Assembly (NCBI GenBank): GCA_902776475.1
Contig: CACYQD010000003.1
Span: forward strand, 1-64,000
Direction: 5' to 3'
Origin: an uncultured Prevotellaceae bacterium
GTDB taxonomy: Bacteria > Bacteroidota > Bacteroidia > Bacteroidales > Bacteroidaceae
Length of the DNA stretch: 64,000 bases
Made by a program: the position numbers and the translations under genes. Below are positions 18,311 to 27,123 of this stretch, in pieces. The notes under the pieces were generated by a model that was not told the DNA's origin, searched no databases, and saw nothing but the letters and a program-made list of their open reading frames with translations. The stretch's first letter is position 1; each line of letters begins with the position of its first letter.

Positions 18311-19096
18311 GTGAAAATATTCGAAGTGGTGAATGCCCTTGAAAAGTTCGCGCCTCTGCTCCTGCAGGAAGACTATGATAATGCCGGCCTGCAAGTGGGA
18401 TTGACAGAGACGGAAGTGTCAGGGGCATTATTGTGTCTTGACGTGACAGAGGAAATCCTCGAAGAGGCGATACAAAGGGGATGCAACCTGGTTGTGTCGC
18501 ACCATCCGCTGATTTTCCGTCCGCTGCGCTGCGTCTCCGACCGCAACATGGTGCAGAGATGTGTCACCAAGGCCATCCTTCATGGCATTACCATCGTTTC
18601 GATGCACACCAACATGGACAACGCTCCAGGTGGAGTGAATGGCAAGATTGCGGAGAAAATGGGTCTGCGTCACGTGTCTCTGCTCGCTCCCAAACAAGTG
18701 GGGGAGATGACAGGCGGCAGTGGTGTGATTGGTGAACTGGCATCACCGATGCCGTCTATGGATTTCATCTCGATGGTGAAGGAACGCTTCGAGGTGGAAT
18801 GCGTTCAGACCAACCAGATCCTCCAGAAGAAGATTGCGAAAGTGGCCATCTGCGGAGGCGCGGGAGCTTTCCTGCTCGGCGACGCCATCGCGGCTGGTGC
18901 AGACGCCTTCGTCACTGGCGAGATGCACTACCATGAGTTTTTCGGGTGTGAGCAGGTGATACAGATCTGTGTCATCGGACATTACCAGAGTGAACAGTTT
19001 ACAAGCGAATTATTCCAATCAATCATCGAGGAGAGGTGTCCGGGGGTCAGGTGCTGCCTGGCCAAAACCCACACCAATCCCATTATCTATCTATAA
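18311..19096 (+). CDS. NIF3/YbgI-family dinuclear metal protein
   Basis: A 261-residue member of the NIF3/GTP cyclohydrolase I type 2 family. It has the metal-binding VSHHPLIFRP motif, HTNMDNAPGGVNG, and the C-terminal VTGEMHYHEF and CVIGHYQSEQ. Members bind two metal ions in a toroidal hexamer; the reaction is uncertain, with metal chaperone or hydrolase proposed. A GTG start is assigned because the promoter box at 18275-18282 lies just upstream and the protein N-terminus KIFEVVNALEKFAP matches the family. It is followed by the zinc-ribbon gene, a common pairing. Confidence 0.9.
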   Translation: MKIFEVVNALEKFAPLLLQEDYDNAGLQVGLTETEVSGALLCLDVTEEILEEAIQRGCNLVVSHHPLIFRPLRCVSDRNMVQRCVTKAILHGITIVSMHTNMDNAPGGVNGKIAEKMGLRHVSLLAPKQVGEMTGGSGVIGELASPMPSMDFISMVKERFEVECVQTNQILQKKIAKVAICGGAGAFLLGDAIAAGADAFVTGEMHYHEFFGCEQVIQICVIGHYQSEQFTSELFQSIIEERCPGVRCCLAKTHTNPIIYL

Positions 19097-19101
19097 ATAG
19101 T

Positions 19102-19923
19102 ATGGCAAAAAAAGATCCTACAGATTTAACCGTGGAGAAAAAACTGGAAGCGCTCTACCAGTTGCAGACCACACTGTCGCAAATCGACGAGAAAAGAGCC
19201 CTCAGAGGCGAACTCCCCTTGGAAGTGCAGGACCTGGAAGATGAGATTGCAGGACTGAAGACCCGCATCGAGAAAATCGAGGCTGAGATTCAGGAGTTCC
19301 GCACGGCCATCACCCAGAAAAAAGGTGACATCCAGGACGCACAGGCTATCGTGGCCCGTTATAAGGAACAACTGGATGATGTGAAAAACAACCGTGAGTA
19401 TGAGATGCTGAGTAAGGAGATCGTCTTCCAGACTCTCGAGATTGAACTCTGCAATAAGAAAATCAATGAGGCCCTTGTCAAAATCGAGGAGCGGGAAGCT
19501 TTGCTGAAACAAAACCAGGAGCAGGTGGATTACCGCATGCAGGTGCTGGAGGAGAAAAAGAGCGAGTTGGATGCCATCATGCAGGAAACCCGTGAGGAAG
19601 AGGAAAAGCTCAAGGAGAAAGCCAAGACCATCGAGGAGAAGATCGAGGACCGTCTGCTCACCAGTTTCAAGCGCATCCGCAAAAACGCCCGCAACGGACT
19701 CGGCGTGGTCTATGTGCAGCGTGACGCCTGTGGTGGTTGCTTCAACAAGATTCCACCGCAGCGGCAATTGGACATCAAGATGCACAAAAAGATCATTGTT
19801 TGTGAGTATTGCGGCCGTATCCTCGTCGATCCCGAACTCGCCGGCGTGAAGACGGCAACGGAGGAGAAGGTCAAGAAACGCTCGACAAGAACACGCAAGA
19901 AGGCAGACGAAAAGGCAGACTGA
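19102..19923 (+). CDS. coiled-coil zinc-ribbon protein (DUF164 type)
   Basis: 273 residues. Residues about 15-190 are one long coiled coil rich in Glu, Lys and Leu. A C-terminal zinc ribbon follows, with CGGCFNKIPPQ and CEYCGRILVDPEL as the two metal-binding pairs, and then a basic tail. The family commonly sits beside NIF3 genes and its function is not settled; a nucleic-acid or nucleoprotein role is usually assumed. The start at 19102 follows the nif3 stop by 5 nt. Confidence 0.88.
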   Translation: MAKKDPTDLTVEKKLEALYQLQTTLSQIDEKRALRGELPLEVQDLEDEIAGLKTRIEKIEAEIQEFRTAITQKKGDIQDAQAIVARYKEQLDDVKNNREYEMLSKEIVFQTLEIELCNKKINEALVKIEEREALLKQNQEQVDYRMQVLEEKKSELDAIMQETREEEEKLKEKAKTIEEKIEDRLLTSFKRIRKNARNGLGVVYVQRDACGGCFNKIPPQRQLDIKMHKKIIVCEYCGRILVDPELAGVKTATEEKVKKRSTRTRKKADEKAD

Positions 19924-19972
19924 TTTGGGCATGTCCTAAAAAATCTGGCTTTATCAAAAAGTAAAGGCAAAA

Positions 19973-20005
19973 AATCATAATCCATTTGGATTGTGATTTT
20001 TTTTT
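19973..20005 (+). terminator. terminator of the nif3/zinc-ribbon pair
   Basis: 11-bp stem (19973-19983 with 19988-19998, one G-T pair), 4-nt loop, then a run of nine T. Its right arm overlaps the aldA promoter -33 region, so the two signals are interlocked. Confidence 0.75.
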
Positions 20006-20015
20006 GCTAATTTTG
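19985..20015 (+). promoter_or_regulatory. promoter of the aldehyde dehydrogenase
   Basis: TTTG (19985-19988) and TAATTTTG (20008-20015), 19-nt spacer. The leader to the start codon is about 55 nt. Confidence 0.65.
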
Positions 20016-20077
20016 GGGAGATTTTCTGACCATTCAGAATTCAAGGGAAAACACCAATATGTCTAACTAAAACAAAT

Positions 20078-21523
20078 ATGCTTATGAAAGACCTTAAAAT
20101 GTACATCAACGGTAAATTCGTTGAAAGCAAGTCTGGTAAATGGATCAACGTGCTCAACCCCTCCACCGAGGAAGTCATCAGCAGACAGCCCGAGGGCACT
20201 GTGGAAGAGGTGGACGAGGCTCTTGATGCAGCCAAGGCTGCTCAGAAAGCCTGGGCCAAGACTCCTGCCATCGAAAGGGCAGCCTACCTGAAGAAAATGG
20301 CTGATGGTATCCGCAAACGCCAGGATGAGTTTGTCGATATCATCATGCGTGAACAAGGCAAGACCCGCAACTGGGCTACTGTCGAGGTGGCTGTGACAGC
20401 TGACTACTTCGATTACATGGCTACCTTCGCACGCTCCATCGAGGGTGAGATCATCCCCAGCGACCGCCGTGGCGAGACCATCATGCTCTTCAAGGAGCCC
20501 ATCGGCGTGGTGGCTGGTATCCTGCCGTGGAACTTCCCCTTCTTCCTCATCGCACGCAAGGCTGGAGCTGCCCTCATCACAGGCTGCACCATCGTCATCA
20601 AACCCTCACAGCTTACACCGGAGAACTGCTGCGAATTTGCCAAGGTGGTGGATGAGACGGGACTCCCCGCAGGCGTTTTCAATGTGATTACCGGTAAAGG
20701 TTCTGTCGTGGGCAATGCTCTTGCCGCAAGCCCGAAAATCGGCATCGTCAGTGTCACAGGAAGCGTGGGCGCTGGAGAGAGCATCATGAAGGCTGCCGCC
20801 ACCAACATCACGAAGGTATCGCTCGAACTGGGCGGAAAGGCTCCTGCCATCGTGTTCCCGGATGCTGACCTGGAGGCTGCCGCACAGTGGATCGTCGATT
20901 CACGTATCGGCAACAACGGCCAGATCTGCAACAATGCAGAACGTGTATATATCCACAAGGACATCAAGAAGGAGTTCACCGATATCCTCGTCAAGAAGAT
21001 GGAGGCCGTGAAAGTGGGCGACCCGTGCGCAGACGACGCAGTCGATATGGGACCGCTCGTTGAGCAGCGTGCTCTCGAAAGCGTGGAGGCTAAAGTGGAG
21101 AACGCCATTAAGCAGGGTGCCAAACTGCTCTGCGGAGGCAAGAGAGTGGGAGAGAAGGGCTACTTCTATGCCGCTACCGTTCTCGATGACGTGAAGCAGG
21201 ACTTCGATATCGTGCACGAGGAGACCTTCGGTCCTGTCCTTCCGCTCGTGGAGTTTGAGGACATCGACCAGGTCATCGCCTGGGCCAATGACGTGGAGTA
21301 TGGTCTGGCTTCGTCGGTCTTCACCCAGAGCATCGACATCGCCACCAAGGTATGCCGTGAACTGGAGTTCGGCGAGGTGTATATCAACCGTGAGCACTTC
21401 GAGGCTATGCAGGGATTCCATGCCGGCATGAAGAAGAGCGGCATCGGCGGCGCTGACGGAAAACATGGTGTCGAGGAGTACCTCATCACCAAGGTGGTCT
21501 ATCTCGATACCCACTACGAGTAA
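20078..21523 (+). CDS. aldA: aldehyde dehydrogenase, lactaldehyde dehydrogenase-like
   Basis: An NAD-dependent aldehyde dehydrogenase of 481 residues, closest in pattern to AldA, which oxidises L-lactaldehyde from fucose/rhamnose breakdown or glycolaldehyde to the acid. Visible marks are ILPWNFPFF, the NAD-binding VTGSVGAG, the general-base Glu in SLELGGKAP near 251, and the nucleophilic Cys in NNGQICNNAERV near 285. It is a single-gene unit with its own promoter and a strong terminator. The ATG two codons on (20084) is an alternative start. The substrate is inferred. Confidence 0.85.
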   Translation: MLMKDLKMYINGKFVESKSGKWINVLNPSTEEVISRQPEGTVEEVDEALDAAKAAQKAWAKTPAIERAAYLKKMADGIRKRQDEFVDIIMREQGKTRNWATVEVAVTADYFDYMATFARSIEGEIIPSDRRGETIMLFKEPIGVVAGILPWNFPFFLIARKAGAALITGCTIVIKPSQLTPENCCEFAKVVDETGLPAGVFNVITGKGSVVGNALAASPKIGIVSVTGSVGAGESIMKAAATNITKVSLELGGKAPAIVFPDADLEAAAQWIVDSRIGNNGQICNNAERVYIHKDIKKEFTDILVKKMEAVKVGDPCADDAVDMGPLVEQRALESVEAKVENAIKQGAKLLCGGKRVGEKGYFYAATVLDDVKQDFDIVHEETFGPVLPLVEFEDIDQVIAWANDVEYGLASSVFTQSIDIATKVCRELEFGEVYINREHFEAMQGFHAGMKKSGIGGADGKHGVEEYLITKVVYLDTHYE

Positions 21524-21563
21524 TATTCGACAAACCTGGGGATTGTTCTCCCCCCTCACCTAA

Positions 21564-21600
21564 CCTCTCCCCCCCACGCGGGGGGAGAGGGATTTTTTTT
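21564..21600 (+). terminator. terminator of aldA built from the palindromic repeat
   Basis: GC-only stem of CTCTCCCCCC with GGGGGGAGAG around a 4-nt loop, then eight T. It is one member of the REP-like GGGAGAGG family and evidently serves as an intrinsic terminator here. Confidence 0.75.
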
Positions 21601-21616
21601 ATTATGCTCAGCATGA

Positions 21617-22010
21617 GGAGAGGGGTTTCATCACCGCATAGGTAGAGGGATTATCATTCCCCACATGAGGAGAGAAATTTTCATCCCTCGCACGAGGAGA
21701 GGGATCTTCATTCCCCACACGAGGAGAGAAATTTTCATCCCTCGCACGAGGAGAGAAATTTTCATCCCTCGCACGAAGAGCGGGATTATCATCCCCTCGC
21801 CCCCGGAGGGGGAGAGGATGGGTGAGGGGGGTCCCCAGCGTACAAGAAATAATGACCCTCACCTAGCCTCTCCCCAAGGGAGAGGGATAAGTTTGCAGTG
21901 TCTCCTCAAGGGAGAGGGATAAGTTTGCATTGCTCCCCAGAGGGATAAAGATTGATTTCATAAAGGAAGCATCCCCTCGCCCCCGGAGGGGGAGAGGATG
22001 GGTGAGGGGG
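21617..22010. repeat. 27-bp tandem repeats and REP-like palindromes
   Basis: About seven 27-bp units (starting near 21617, 21643, 21670, 21697, 21724, 21751, 21778) of the form GAGAGAAATTTTCATCCCTC plus GCACGAG. They run into three palindromes with CCCTCACC...GGGAGAGG arms (about 21795-21830, 21856-21888, 21972-22010). There are no spacers between units, so it is not a CRISPR array. No gene is present between 21524 and 22018. Confidence 0.75.
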
Positions 22011-22018
22011 AGAACATT

Positions 22019-22879
22019 TTATAGTCCGCGGGCCTTGTAGATCTTCTCTTTTGCGGCATTGATCTCCTTGAACTTCTTCTCTGCTGCCTTGCGCACGTCC
22101 TCGCCCAGTGCCGACACTCGGTCGGGATGATGCTCGAGGGCGAGCTTGCGGTAGGCTTTCTTCACTTCCTCGTCGGTGGCGTTGGGGGAGATGCCAAGCA
22201 CCTTGTAGGCATCCTCAAGGGTCACTCCACTGCTACCGCTGCCTCCACCGCTTCTACCGCCGCCGTAACTGCCGCCGCCGTAACTGCCGCCGCCCATGTG
22301 AAGCATCGAATCGACCTCGCTGGCTGACATGCCCATGTATTGGGCCACCTCATACAGCGCATTGAGCTCTTCTTGTGACACGTGACCGTCGGCCTTGGCA
22401 ATCTCAACAAGGAAGGACAACAACTGCAGTCGTTCACTGTAGTTGAGGTTGGCGGCGATCTGGGCACACACCTGCCGGATCTGATTGCGGTAGGCATAAG
22501 GATTGCTGGCATTTATCCGCTTCTGCTCTTCCAGCAGACGAAGGATGATCTCATTGCCTTGCTGGGCAGCCGCCTCTCCGAAATTGCTGCGGAGAAAATT
22601 CCTCACATACTCCATCTCGGAATGCATCACCTTGTTGTCGGCCCTGATGATGTAGGAGGCAAGCACGAGGAGGGAGAATAGGAAACTGTTGCGCTGACCT
22701 TCCTCATGGCTGCGCCTTGTCGAATTTCCATAGGTTCCTGCAGGACCCTCTTCGTAACCAGATCCGTCATTCTCACTGAGTGAGTCTATCAGACTGCCGA
22801 TGAAATAGCCGGCGAACGCCCCGAGGGGAGGGGCCAGCATAAACCCAAGCACGCCTCCGATCCATTTGAATATGCCCAT
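22019..22879 (-). CDS. TerB-like plus J-domain co-chaperone (DjlA-like)
   Basis: 286 residues. The N-terminus is a glycine-rich hydrophobic segment ([21 protein letters not shown]) that may insert in the membrane. Residues about 60-180 form a TerB-like all-helical domain ([20 protein letters not shown] and [12 protein letters not shown]). A Gly/Ser/Tyr linker follows, then a C-terminal J-domain with the essential HPD motif (ALEHHPDRV) that would stimulate DnaK ATPase. The build is like DjlA. It follows the HsdR-N-like gene by 20 nt on the same strand. Confidence 0.88.
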   Translation of the reverse strand: MGIFKWIGGVLGFMLAPPLGAFAGYFIGSLIDSLSENDGSGYEEGPAGTYGNSTRRSHEEGQRNSFLFSLLVLASYIIRADNKVMHSEMEYVRNFLRSNFGEAAAQQGNEIILRLLEEQKRINASNPYAYRNQIRQVCAQIAANLNYSERLQLLSFLVEIAKADGHVSQEELNALYEVAQYMGMSASEVDSMLHMGGGSYGGGSYGGGRSGGGSGSSGVTLEDAYKVLGISPNATDEEVKKAYRKLALEHHPDRVSALGEDVRKAAEKKFKEINAAKEKIYKARGL

Positions 22880-22899
22880 GTTTATCTTACTTAATAATG

Positions 22900-23349
22900 T
22901 TAAATATTTTCGTATCTTGGAATCTCTTCCAAAAATAAATAATTTTGATGCTCATAATCCATCTTGCAACAGTAGTGCTCTATGCCGTTGCTCACGATGA
23001 GGTAATCGACATGCAACAACATGTTGTAGATGGAGATCTGGTCAAACACCTTTTGTGAGAGAGCTATCGTGGGGGCTTTGTACTCGATGATCATACGGGG
23101 CTCCGCCTGAAGACCATAGAGAATGCTGTCGCAGCGAAGCCGCTTGTGCCCTACCATGAGCTCCACTTCGTTGGCCAGCATCGTCTCCGGATAACCCAGA
23201 TGATGGGTCAGGTAGTGGACGAAATGCTGACGCACCCATTCCTCGGGGGTCAGTGTCACGTATTTCCGACGCAAATGGTCGAAAATCATGCGCTTGCCGT
23301 CACGGATGATGATTTTTGTGTCGAAGGAAGGGAGGTTTAGTCGATTCAT
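22900..23349 (-). CDS. HsdR N-terminal-like PD-(D/E)xK protein
   Basis: 149 residues resembling the isolated N-terminal nuclease domain of type I restriction HsdR subunits. A PD-(D/E)xK core can be read as CDSIL...MIIEYKAP. No helicase, methylase or specificity gene is near, so it is not a working restriction system. This stand-alone form is frequent in Bacteroidetes, typically divergent from holA as here. The start at 23349 is taken because upstream in-frame codons cross the palindromic promoter region. Confidence 0.82.
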   Translation of the reverse strand: MNRLNLPSFDTKIIIRDGKRMIFDHLRRKYVTLTPEEWVRQHFVHYLTHHLGYPETMLANEVELMVGHKRLRCDSILYGLQAEPRMIIEYKAPTIALSQKVFDQISIYNMLLHVDYLIVSNGIEHYCCKMDYEHQNYLFLEEIPRYENI

Positions 23350-23382
23350 TTTATTATCTTTGCATGCAAAGATAATAAAATG
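23347..23382. promoter_or_regulatory. 36-bp perfect palindrome with back-to-back promoter boxes
   Basis: An 18-bp arm repeated exactly in reverse complement, centre between 23364 and 23365. It holds TATCTTTG on the plus strand (23355-23362, toward holA) and the mirror box on the minus strand (23374-23367, toward the HsdR-N-like gene), separated by 4 bp. The minus gene's ATG is the very edge of the palindrome. Confidence 0.75.
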
Positions 23383-23455
23383 GAAGCATAACAAGAAGAA
23401 TCCGCCCCTTTTTCTGAAGGGTGGAACTTGCAATATCATCCGGAAAAGAAAGAAA

Positions 23456-24469
23456 ATGGCAGCAAAGCAAACCTTCGACACCCTCATGGGCGATCTCAAG
23501 GCCCGAAAGTTCAAACCCATCTACATTCTCATGGGTGAAGAACCTTATTATATAGATAAGGTGTCGGATTTCTTGGAAGAGAATGTGCTCAGACCAGAGG
23601 AAAGGGATTTCAACCAGACCGTGGTCTATGGGATGGAAACCAACGCCGCACAGGTCGTCGATATGGCAAAACGGTTTCCCATGATGGCGGAATACCAGGT
23701 GGTGATCGTGAAAGAGGCCCAGAACATCAAGAACTGGGACAAACTTGACAGCTATCTGGAAAAACCTCTGGCTTCAACCGTTCTTGTCATCTGCTACAAA
23801 CATGGCACGATCGACTCCAGAAAGAAGTTCATGAGCAAGGCGGCAGCTGTGGGCGTGGTCTTCAAAAGTGAGAAACTCCGTGAGAATGCCGTGCCGACAT
23901 TCATTGAGGACTACGTGAAATCAAAGGGCGGGACCATCGACAACAAAGCCAAACTGATGATTGCGGATTTCATCGGCAACGACTTGGCAAGGGTAACCTC
24001 GGAAATCGACAAGGCAATGATCTCCATGACAGAGGGGGAGAAGAAGGTGACTCCGGATGTCGTGGAACAGAAAATAGGTATCAGCAAGGAGTATAATATG
24101 TTCGAACTCCGTGATGCCCTCATCAACAAGGATGCGCTGAAAGCAAACCGAATCGTGAAATATCTTGACAACAATCCCAAGACGGCCTCGCTCTACTCTT
24201 TCCTGCCTGGTCTCTTCTCCTTTTTCCAGAACCTGATGGTCGCCCATTATTCTGACCGGTCGGAGAGGGGAGTGATGCAGGCTCTGGGCTTCAAGTCGGA
24301 ATGGGCTGTGAGAGACTACATGAAAGCACTGCGATCCTTCAATGCTTACAAGACAATGCAGATCATTCACCAAATTAGAGTGACCGACGCTAAAAGTAAA
24401 GGCATAGACAACCCAAATACAACCCCTGGAGACCTCCTCAAGGAACTCGTTTTCTTCATTTTGCACTGA
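23456..24469 (+). CDS. holA: DNA polymerase III delta subunit
   Basis: The delta subunit of the clamp loader, which opens the beta sliding clamp. The 337-residue protein has the AAA+-like N-terminal domain with FKPIYILMGEEPYYIDKVSDFL, the middle segment VTSEIDKAMISM and the KEYNMFELRDALINKD block, with a helical collar domain at the C-terminus. The start at 23456 (MAAKQTFDTLMGDL) is chosen over an upstream in-frame ATG that lies before the promoter. Confidence 0.92.
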   Translation: MAAKQTFDTLMGDLKARKFKPIYILMGEEPYYIDKVSDFLEENVLRPEERDFNQTVVYGMETNAAQVVDMAKRFPMMAEYQVVIVKEAQNIKNWDKLDSYLEKPLASTVLVICYKHGTIDSRKKFMSKAAAVGVVFKSEKLRENAVPTFIEDYVKSKGGTIDNKAKLMIADFIGNDLARVTSEIDKAMISMTEGEKKVTPDVVEQKIGISKEYNMFELRDALINKDALKANRIVKYLDNNPKTASLYSFLPGLFSFFQNLMVAHYSDRSERGVMQALGFKSEWAVRDYMKALRSFNAYKTMQIIHQIRVTDAKSKGIDNPNTTPGDLLKELVFFILH

Positions 24470-24510
24470 AAAAGCACTATTTTTGACCGAAAAGGGGTCT
24501 CCTGAACGCT

Positions 24511-24541
24511 AAAACGCACCTTTCCCATGGTGCGTTTTTTG
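24511..24541 (+). terminator. terminator of holA
   Basis: AAAACGCACC pairs with GGTGCGTTTT around an 8-nt loop, ending in a T-run. Confidence 0.8.
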
Positions 24542-25162
24542 ATACCTAAATCACATGTCTGCAGACTATTCGGGGCGTTTCTGGCGCTTCAAAACTCTCA
24601 TTTTTCATCTTTTCCCGAATGGCTGTGGGGAAAATTTGAAAAATGCCAAAAATTCGGAGATTTGAAGATTGAAAAGCCTGTGATTAAGAAATTTTAATGT
24701 TTTAAAAATGAAATGTTTGGATTTACAAAGCGAAATCATTTTTAAAATATAAACGGATTTAAGTTTAAAAATATAAATCTTTTAAAGCATTAAATCATGT
24801 TTATATTTGCGAATAATACTATTTTAAAAACGTGAATGTATTTTTATGCGATATGCATATTTAATGATAATGTATTAAAAACCAACGTGTTACACAATAA
24901 TATTCAAGTATTTATATCCTAAAGATGGCCTTTTTGCTCCAAAAAGCCTCTTTTTAGGCAAAATCTGACTGCATATTCATCATATAACGCAATTATGCTC
25001 AGTATGTTACTAAAATTTGTTCAACTAAACATAAGTCAATTTTCAATACCTAAATTTCATATTCATATAACGAAACAGAGGTAATGCTTTATAAATGTAA
25101 AACATCTATAAAATTTAAGTTTATAAAAATAAAATAACCATAGTAAAAAAGTTAGGAAAAAG
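24542..25162. other. long AT-rich intergenic region without a gene
   Basis: About 620 bp, strikingly richer in A and T than the flanking genes, with no frame of useful length. A lone TATATTTG box at 24802-24809 and a small hairpin with a T-rich tail at about 24926-24957 could delimit a short non-coding transcript, but nothing matches a known RNA family by eye. Confidence 0.5.
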
Positions 25163-25194
25163 TTTGCATGTATGAAAAAAAATGTTTATCTTTG
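25163..25194 (+). promoter_or_regulatory. promoter of the XRE regulator
   Basis: TTTG (25163-25166) and TATCTTTG (25187-25194), 20-nt spacer; leader about 45 nt. Confidence 0.7.
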
Positions 25195-25243
25195 TAAAAT
25201 CTTAGAAAAAACCCCTGAAACGGAGCTTTGAGATCGTAAAAGT

Positions 25244-25702
25244 ATGATAGATCGAATCAAGTTACTCATGGAGTCAAAGGAAATGACCCAGCAGACCTTC
25301 TCTAAATACCTCGGAATTTCTTCCGCGGCATTGAGCAATATATTCAATGGCCGCACTAAGCCCACCATGGTCATCTTCACCAATATCATCGAGAAGTTTC
25401 CCAACCTCAACCCCATGTGGCTGCTTAAGGGAGTCGGACCGATGTATTTGGATGAAAGTGCTACGCAAAATCCAAAGAATGAAACGGTTAACCCCCGTAC
25501 CGTTCAGACGGAACTTGATTTCCAGGATGAGCCGGATGATATGGTGAAAACAGTTGCTGGGCGAGCAAAAAAGAAAGCACAAGAGGGAGCCTTGCAGATG
25601 GTGGAATTGAAAAATCAAGACAATGTGAAGCGGCGTGTGACGACCATCACGGTTTATTACGACGACAATACATTTGAAACCTTCGTTCCCAAAAAGCAGT
25701 AA
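25244..25702 (+). CDS. XRE-family helix-turn-helix regulator
   Basis: 152 residues. Residues 5-65 are a lambda-repressor-like HTH (MTQQTFSKYLGISSAALSNIFNGRTKPT), followed by a Bacteroidetes-type extension (PNLNPMWLLKGVGPMYLD). The remainder is a charged linker and a short beta segment (VTTITVYYDDNTFETFVP). It is a single gene bordered by a long AT-rich region and a terminator. Targets are unknown; no toxin partner or phage gene adjoins it. Confidence 0.88.
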   Translation: MIDRIKLLMESKEMTQQTFSKYLGISSAALSNIFNGRTKPTMVIFTNIIEKFPNLNPMWLLKGVGPMYLDESATQNPKNETVNPRTVQTELDFQDEPDDMVKTVAGRAKKKAQEGALQMVELKNQDNVKRRVTTITVYYDDNTFETFVPKKQ

Positions 25703-25818
25703 GTACACATATTCTATTAATATACATTTCCAATCAATCAATTATTTTTATTGGGCGTAGGCTTTGAGATATAGCCTTTAACGTCGATGTTTTCAACAAC
25801 GGATAACATTTCTTCGGA

Positions 25819-25857
25819 TTACGGGCATCACAGTGAAGTGATTGCCCGTAGTTTTTT
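25819..25857 (+). terminator. terminator of the XRE regulator
   Basis: TTACGGGCA-TCAC pairs with GTGATTGCCCGTAA-like sequence (one bulge), followed by six T. Confidence 0.75.
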
Positions 25858-25860
25858 CAT

Positions 25861-26209
25861 GCCCTCACCTAACCTCTCCCAGAGGGAGAGGGACAGGTTT
25901 GCTATACTTCGCTTTGAGACGCCACAATGTGACGTCTCTACTTTTTTGCACCCATACAAACCATGGCCCCTCTCCCTTCGGGAGAGGACGGGTGAGGGGG
26001 CATATATTATGTAGAGACGTCACATAGTGGCGTCTATTTTTCATGCCCTCACCTAACCTCTCCCAAAGGGAGAGGGATTGAATTGCTATACTTCACTTTG
26101 AGACGCCACATTGTGGCGTCTATTTTTCATGCCCTCACCTAACCTCTCCCAGAGGGAGAGGGACAGGATTGCTCTGCTTCATTCGGAGACGCCACAATGT
26201 GACGTCTCT
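25861..26209. repeat. alternating array of two palindromic repeat types
   Basis: Four copies of the CCCTCACC/GGGAGAGG palindrome (about 25861-25892, 25966-26000 inverted, 26045-26076, 26131-26163) alternate with four copies of a 21-bp dyad AGACGCCACAATGTGACGTCT (about 25917-25937, 26012-26034, 26100-26121, 26187-26208). Spacing is about 85 bp. The whole stretch from 25703 to 26332 carries no gene. Confidence 0.75.
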
Positions 26210-26332
26210 ACTTTGCATTAACCCCTCTTTACGGTAACGAGGGCGCGAGGTGGTCGGGGAAAAAGAGTTTATTTTCTGCTGTAGAGAAGAGATTTTATTT
26301 CCGTCAGGCAATAGAATCCGAGATTTTTTGAC

Positions 26333-26340
26333 TACTTTTG
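26333..26340 (+). promoter_or_regulatory. -7 box of pyrK-pyrD
   Basis: TACTTTTG ends 6 nt before the ATG at 26347, implying a leaderless or nearly leaderless mRNA. No -33 match. Confidence 0.6.
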
Positions 26341-26346
26341 CATGTG

Positions 26347-27123
26347 ATGAAAAAGTATATTCTGGATTTGAAAGTGGTGGACACCCAACAGTTGGGCGAC
26401 CGCTACGTGCTGCTGAAACTCACCAGCGACACACCCCTGCCGGAGATGATCCCGGGACAGTTTGCCGAACTGAAGATAGAGGGTTCCCCTCACACTTATC
26501 TGCGCCGTCCCATCTCCATCAATTATGTCGATTTCGAGCGCAATGAGGTGTGGTTTTTGGTAGCAATGGTAGGAGATGGCACTCGCCAGTTGTCAAGCCT
26601 GCGAAGAGGCAGTTTCCTTAACTGCGTGATACCCCTGGGCAATGGTTTTACCCTGCCCGAGTCACCAGAGAAGCGAATGCTCCTCGTGGGGGGTGGAGTA
26701 GGAGTGGCGCCACTGCTGTTTTTGGGCAGCCGATTGAGGCAGATGGGCTGTGAACCAACCTTCTTGTTGGGGGCAAGAAAGGCGTCCGACCTGGTCCTGT
26801 TGGAAGAGTTCCGGCAGTTGGGCAGGGTAATGCTGACCACGGAAGACGGGTCTGCCGGTGAACAAGGATTTGTCACCAACCATTCCATCCTTGTCCAGGA
26901 ACATTTCGACCGGATCTGCACATGTGGCCCGAAACCAATGATGATGGCAGTGGCCCGTTACGCTGCTGCCCAGGGAATCGACTGCGAGGTGTCGTTGGAG
27001 AACCTGATGGCCTGTGGTCTTGGCGCCTGCTTGTGCTGCGTCGAAAACACCAAGAAGGGAAATATCTGTGTATGCAAAGAAGGACCAGTGTTAAATATTA
27101 ATCAACTGTTATGGCCAATCTAA
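26347..27123 (+). CDS. pyrK: dihydroorotate dehydrogenase electron-transfer subunit
   Basis: The FAD/[2Fe-2S] subunit that lets class 1B PyrD pass electrons to NAD+. The 258-residue protein has the flavodoxin-reductase FAD site ([12 protein letters not shown]), the nucleotide site [15 protein letters not shown], and the C-terminal iron-sulfur Cys cluster in [13 protein letters not shown] plus the later CVC. The start at 26347 is preferred to a TTG three codons upstream that overlaps the promoter box. It overlaps pyrD by 13 nt. Confidence 0.93.
   Translation: MKKYILDLKVVDTQQLGDRYVLLKLTSDTPLPEMIPGQFAELKIEGSPHTYLRRPISINYVDFERNEVWFLVAMVGDGTRQLSSLRRGSFLNCVIPLGNGFTLPESPEKRMLLVGGGVGVAPLLFLGSRLRQMGCEPTFLLGARKASDLVLLEEFRQLGRVMLTTEDGSAGEQGFVTNHSILVQEHFDRICTCGPKPMMMAVARYAAAQGIDCEVSLENLMACGLGACLCCVENTKKGNICVCKEGPVLNINQLLWPI

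Noticed and set aside
21617-21804. 27-bp tandem repeats resembling a CRISPR array
   Set aside because: Units are contiguous with no unique spacers, and no cas gene is in the window.
22900-23349. Possible type I restriction system
   Set aside because: Only an HsdR N-terminal-like domain is present; no methylase, specificity or helicase component nearby.
23380-23391. ATG at the right edge of the palindrome as a start codon
   Set aside because: It encodes only three codons before a stop; holA begins at 23456.
25244-25702. XRE regulator as part of a toxin-antitoxin pair or prophage
   Set aside because: No partner gene or phage gene on either side; it has its own promoter and terminator.
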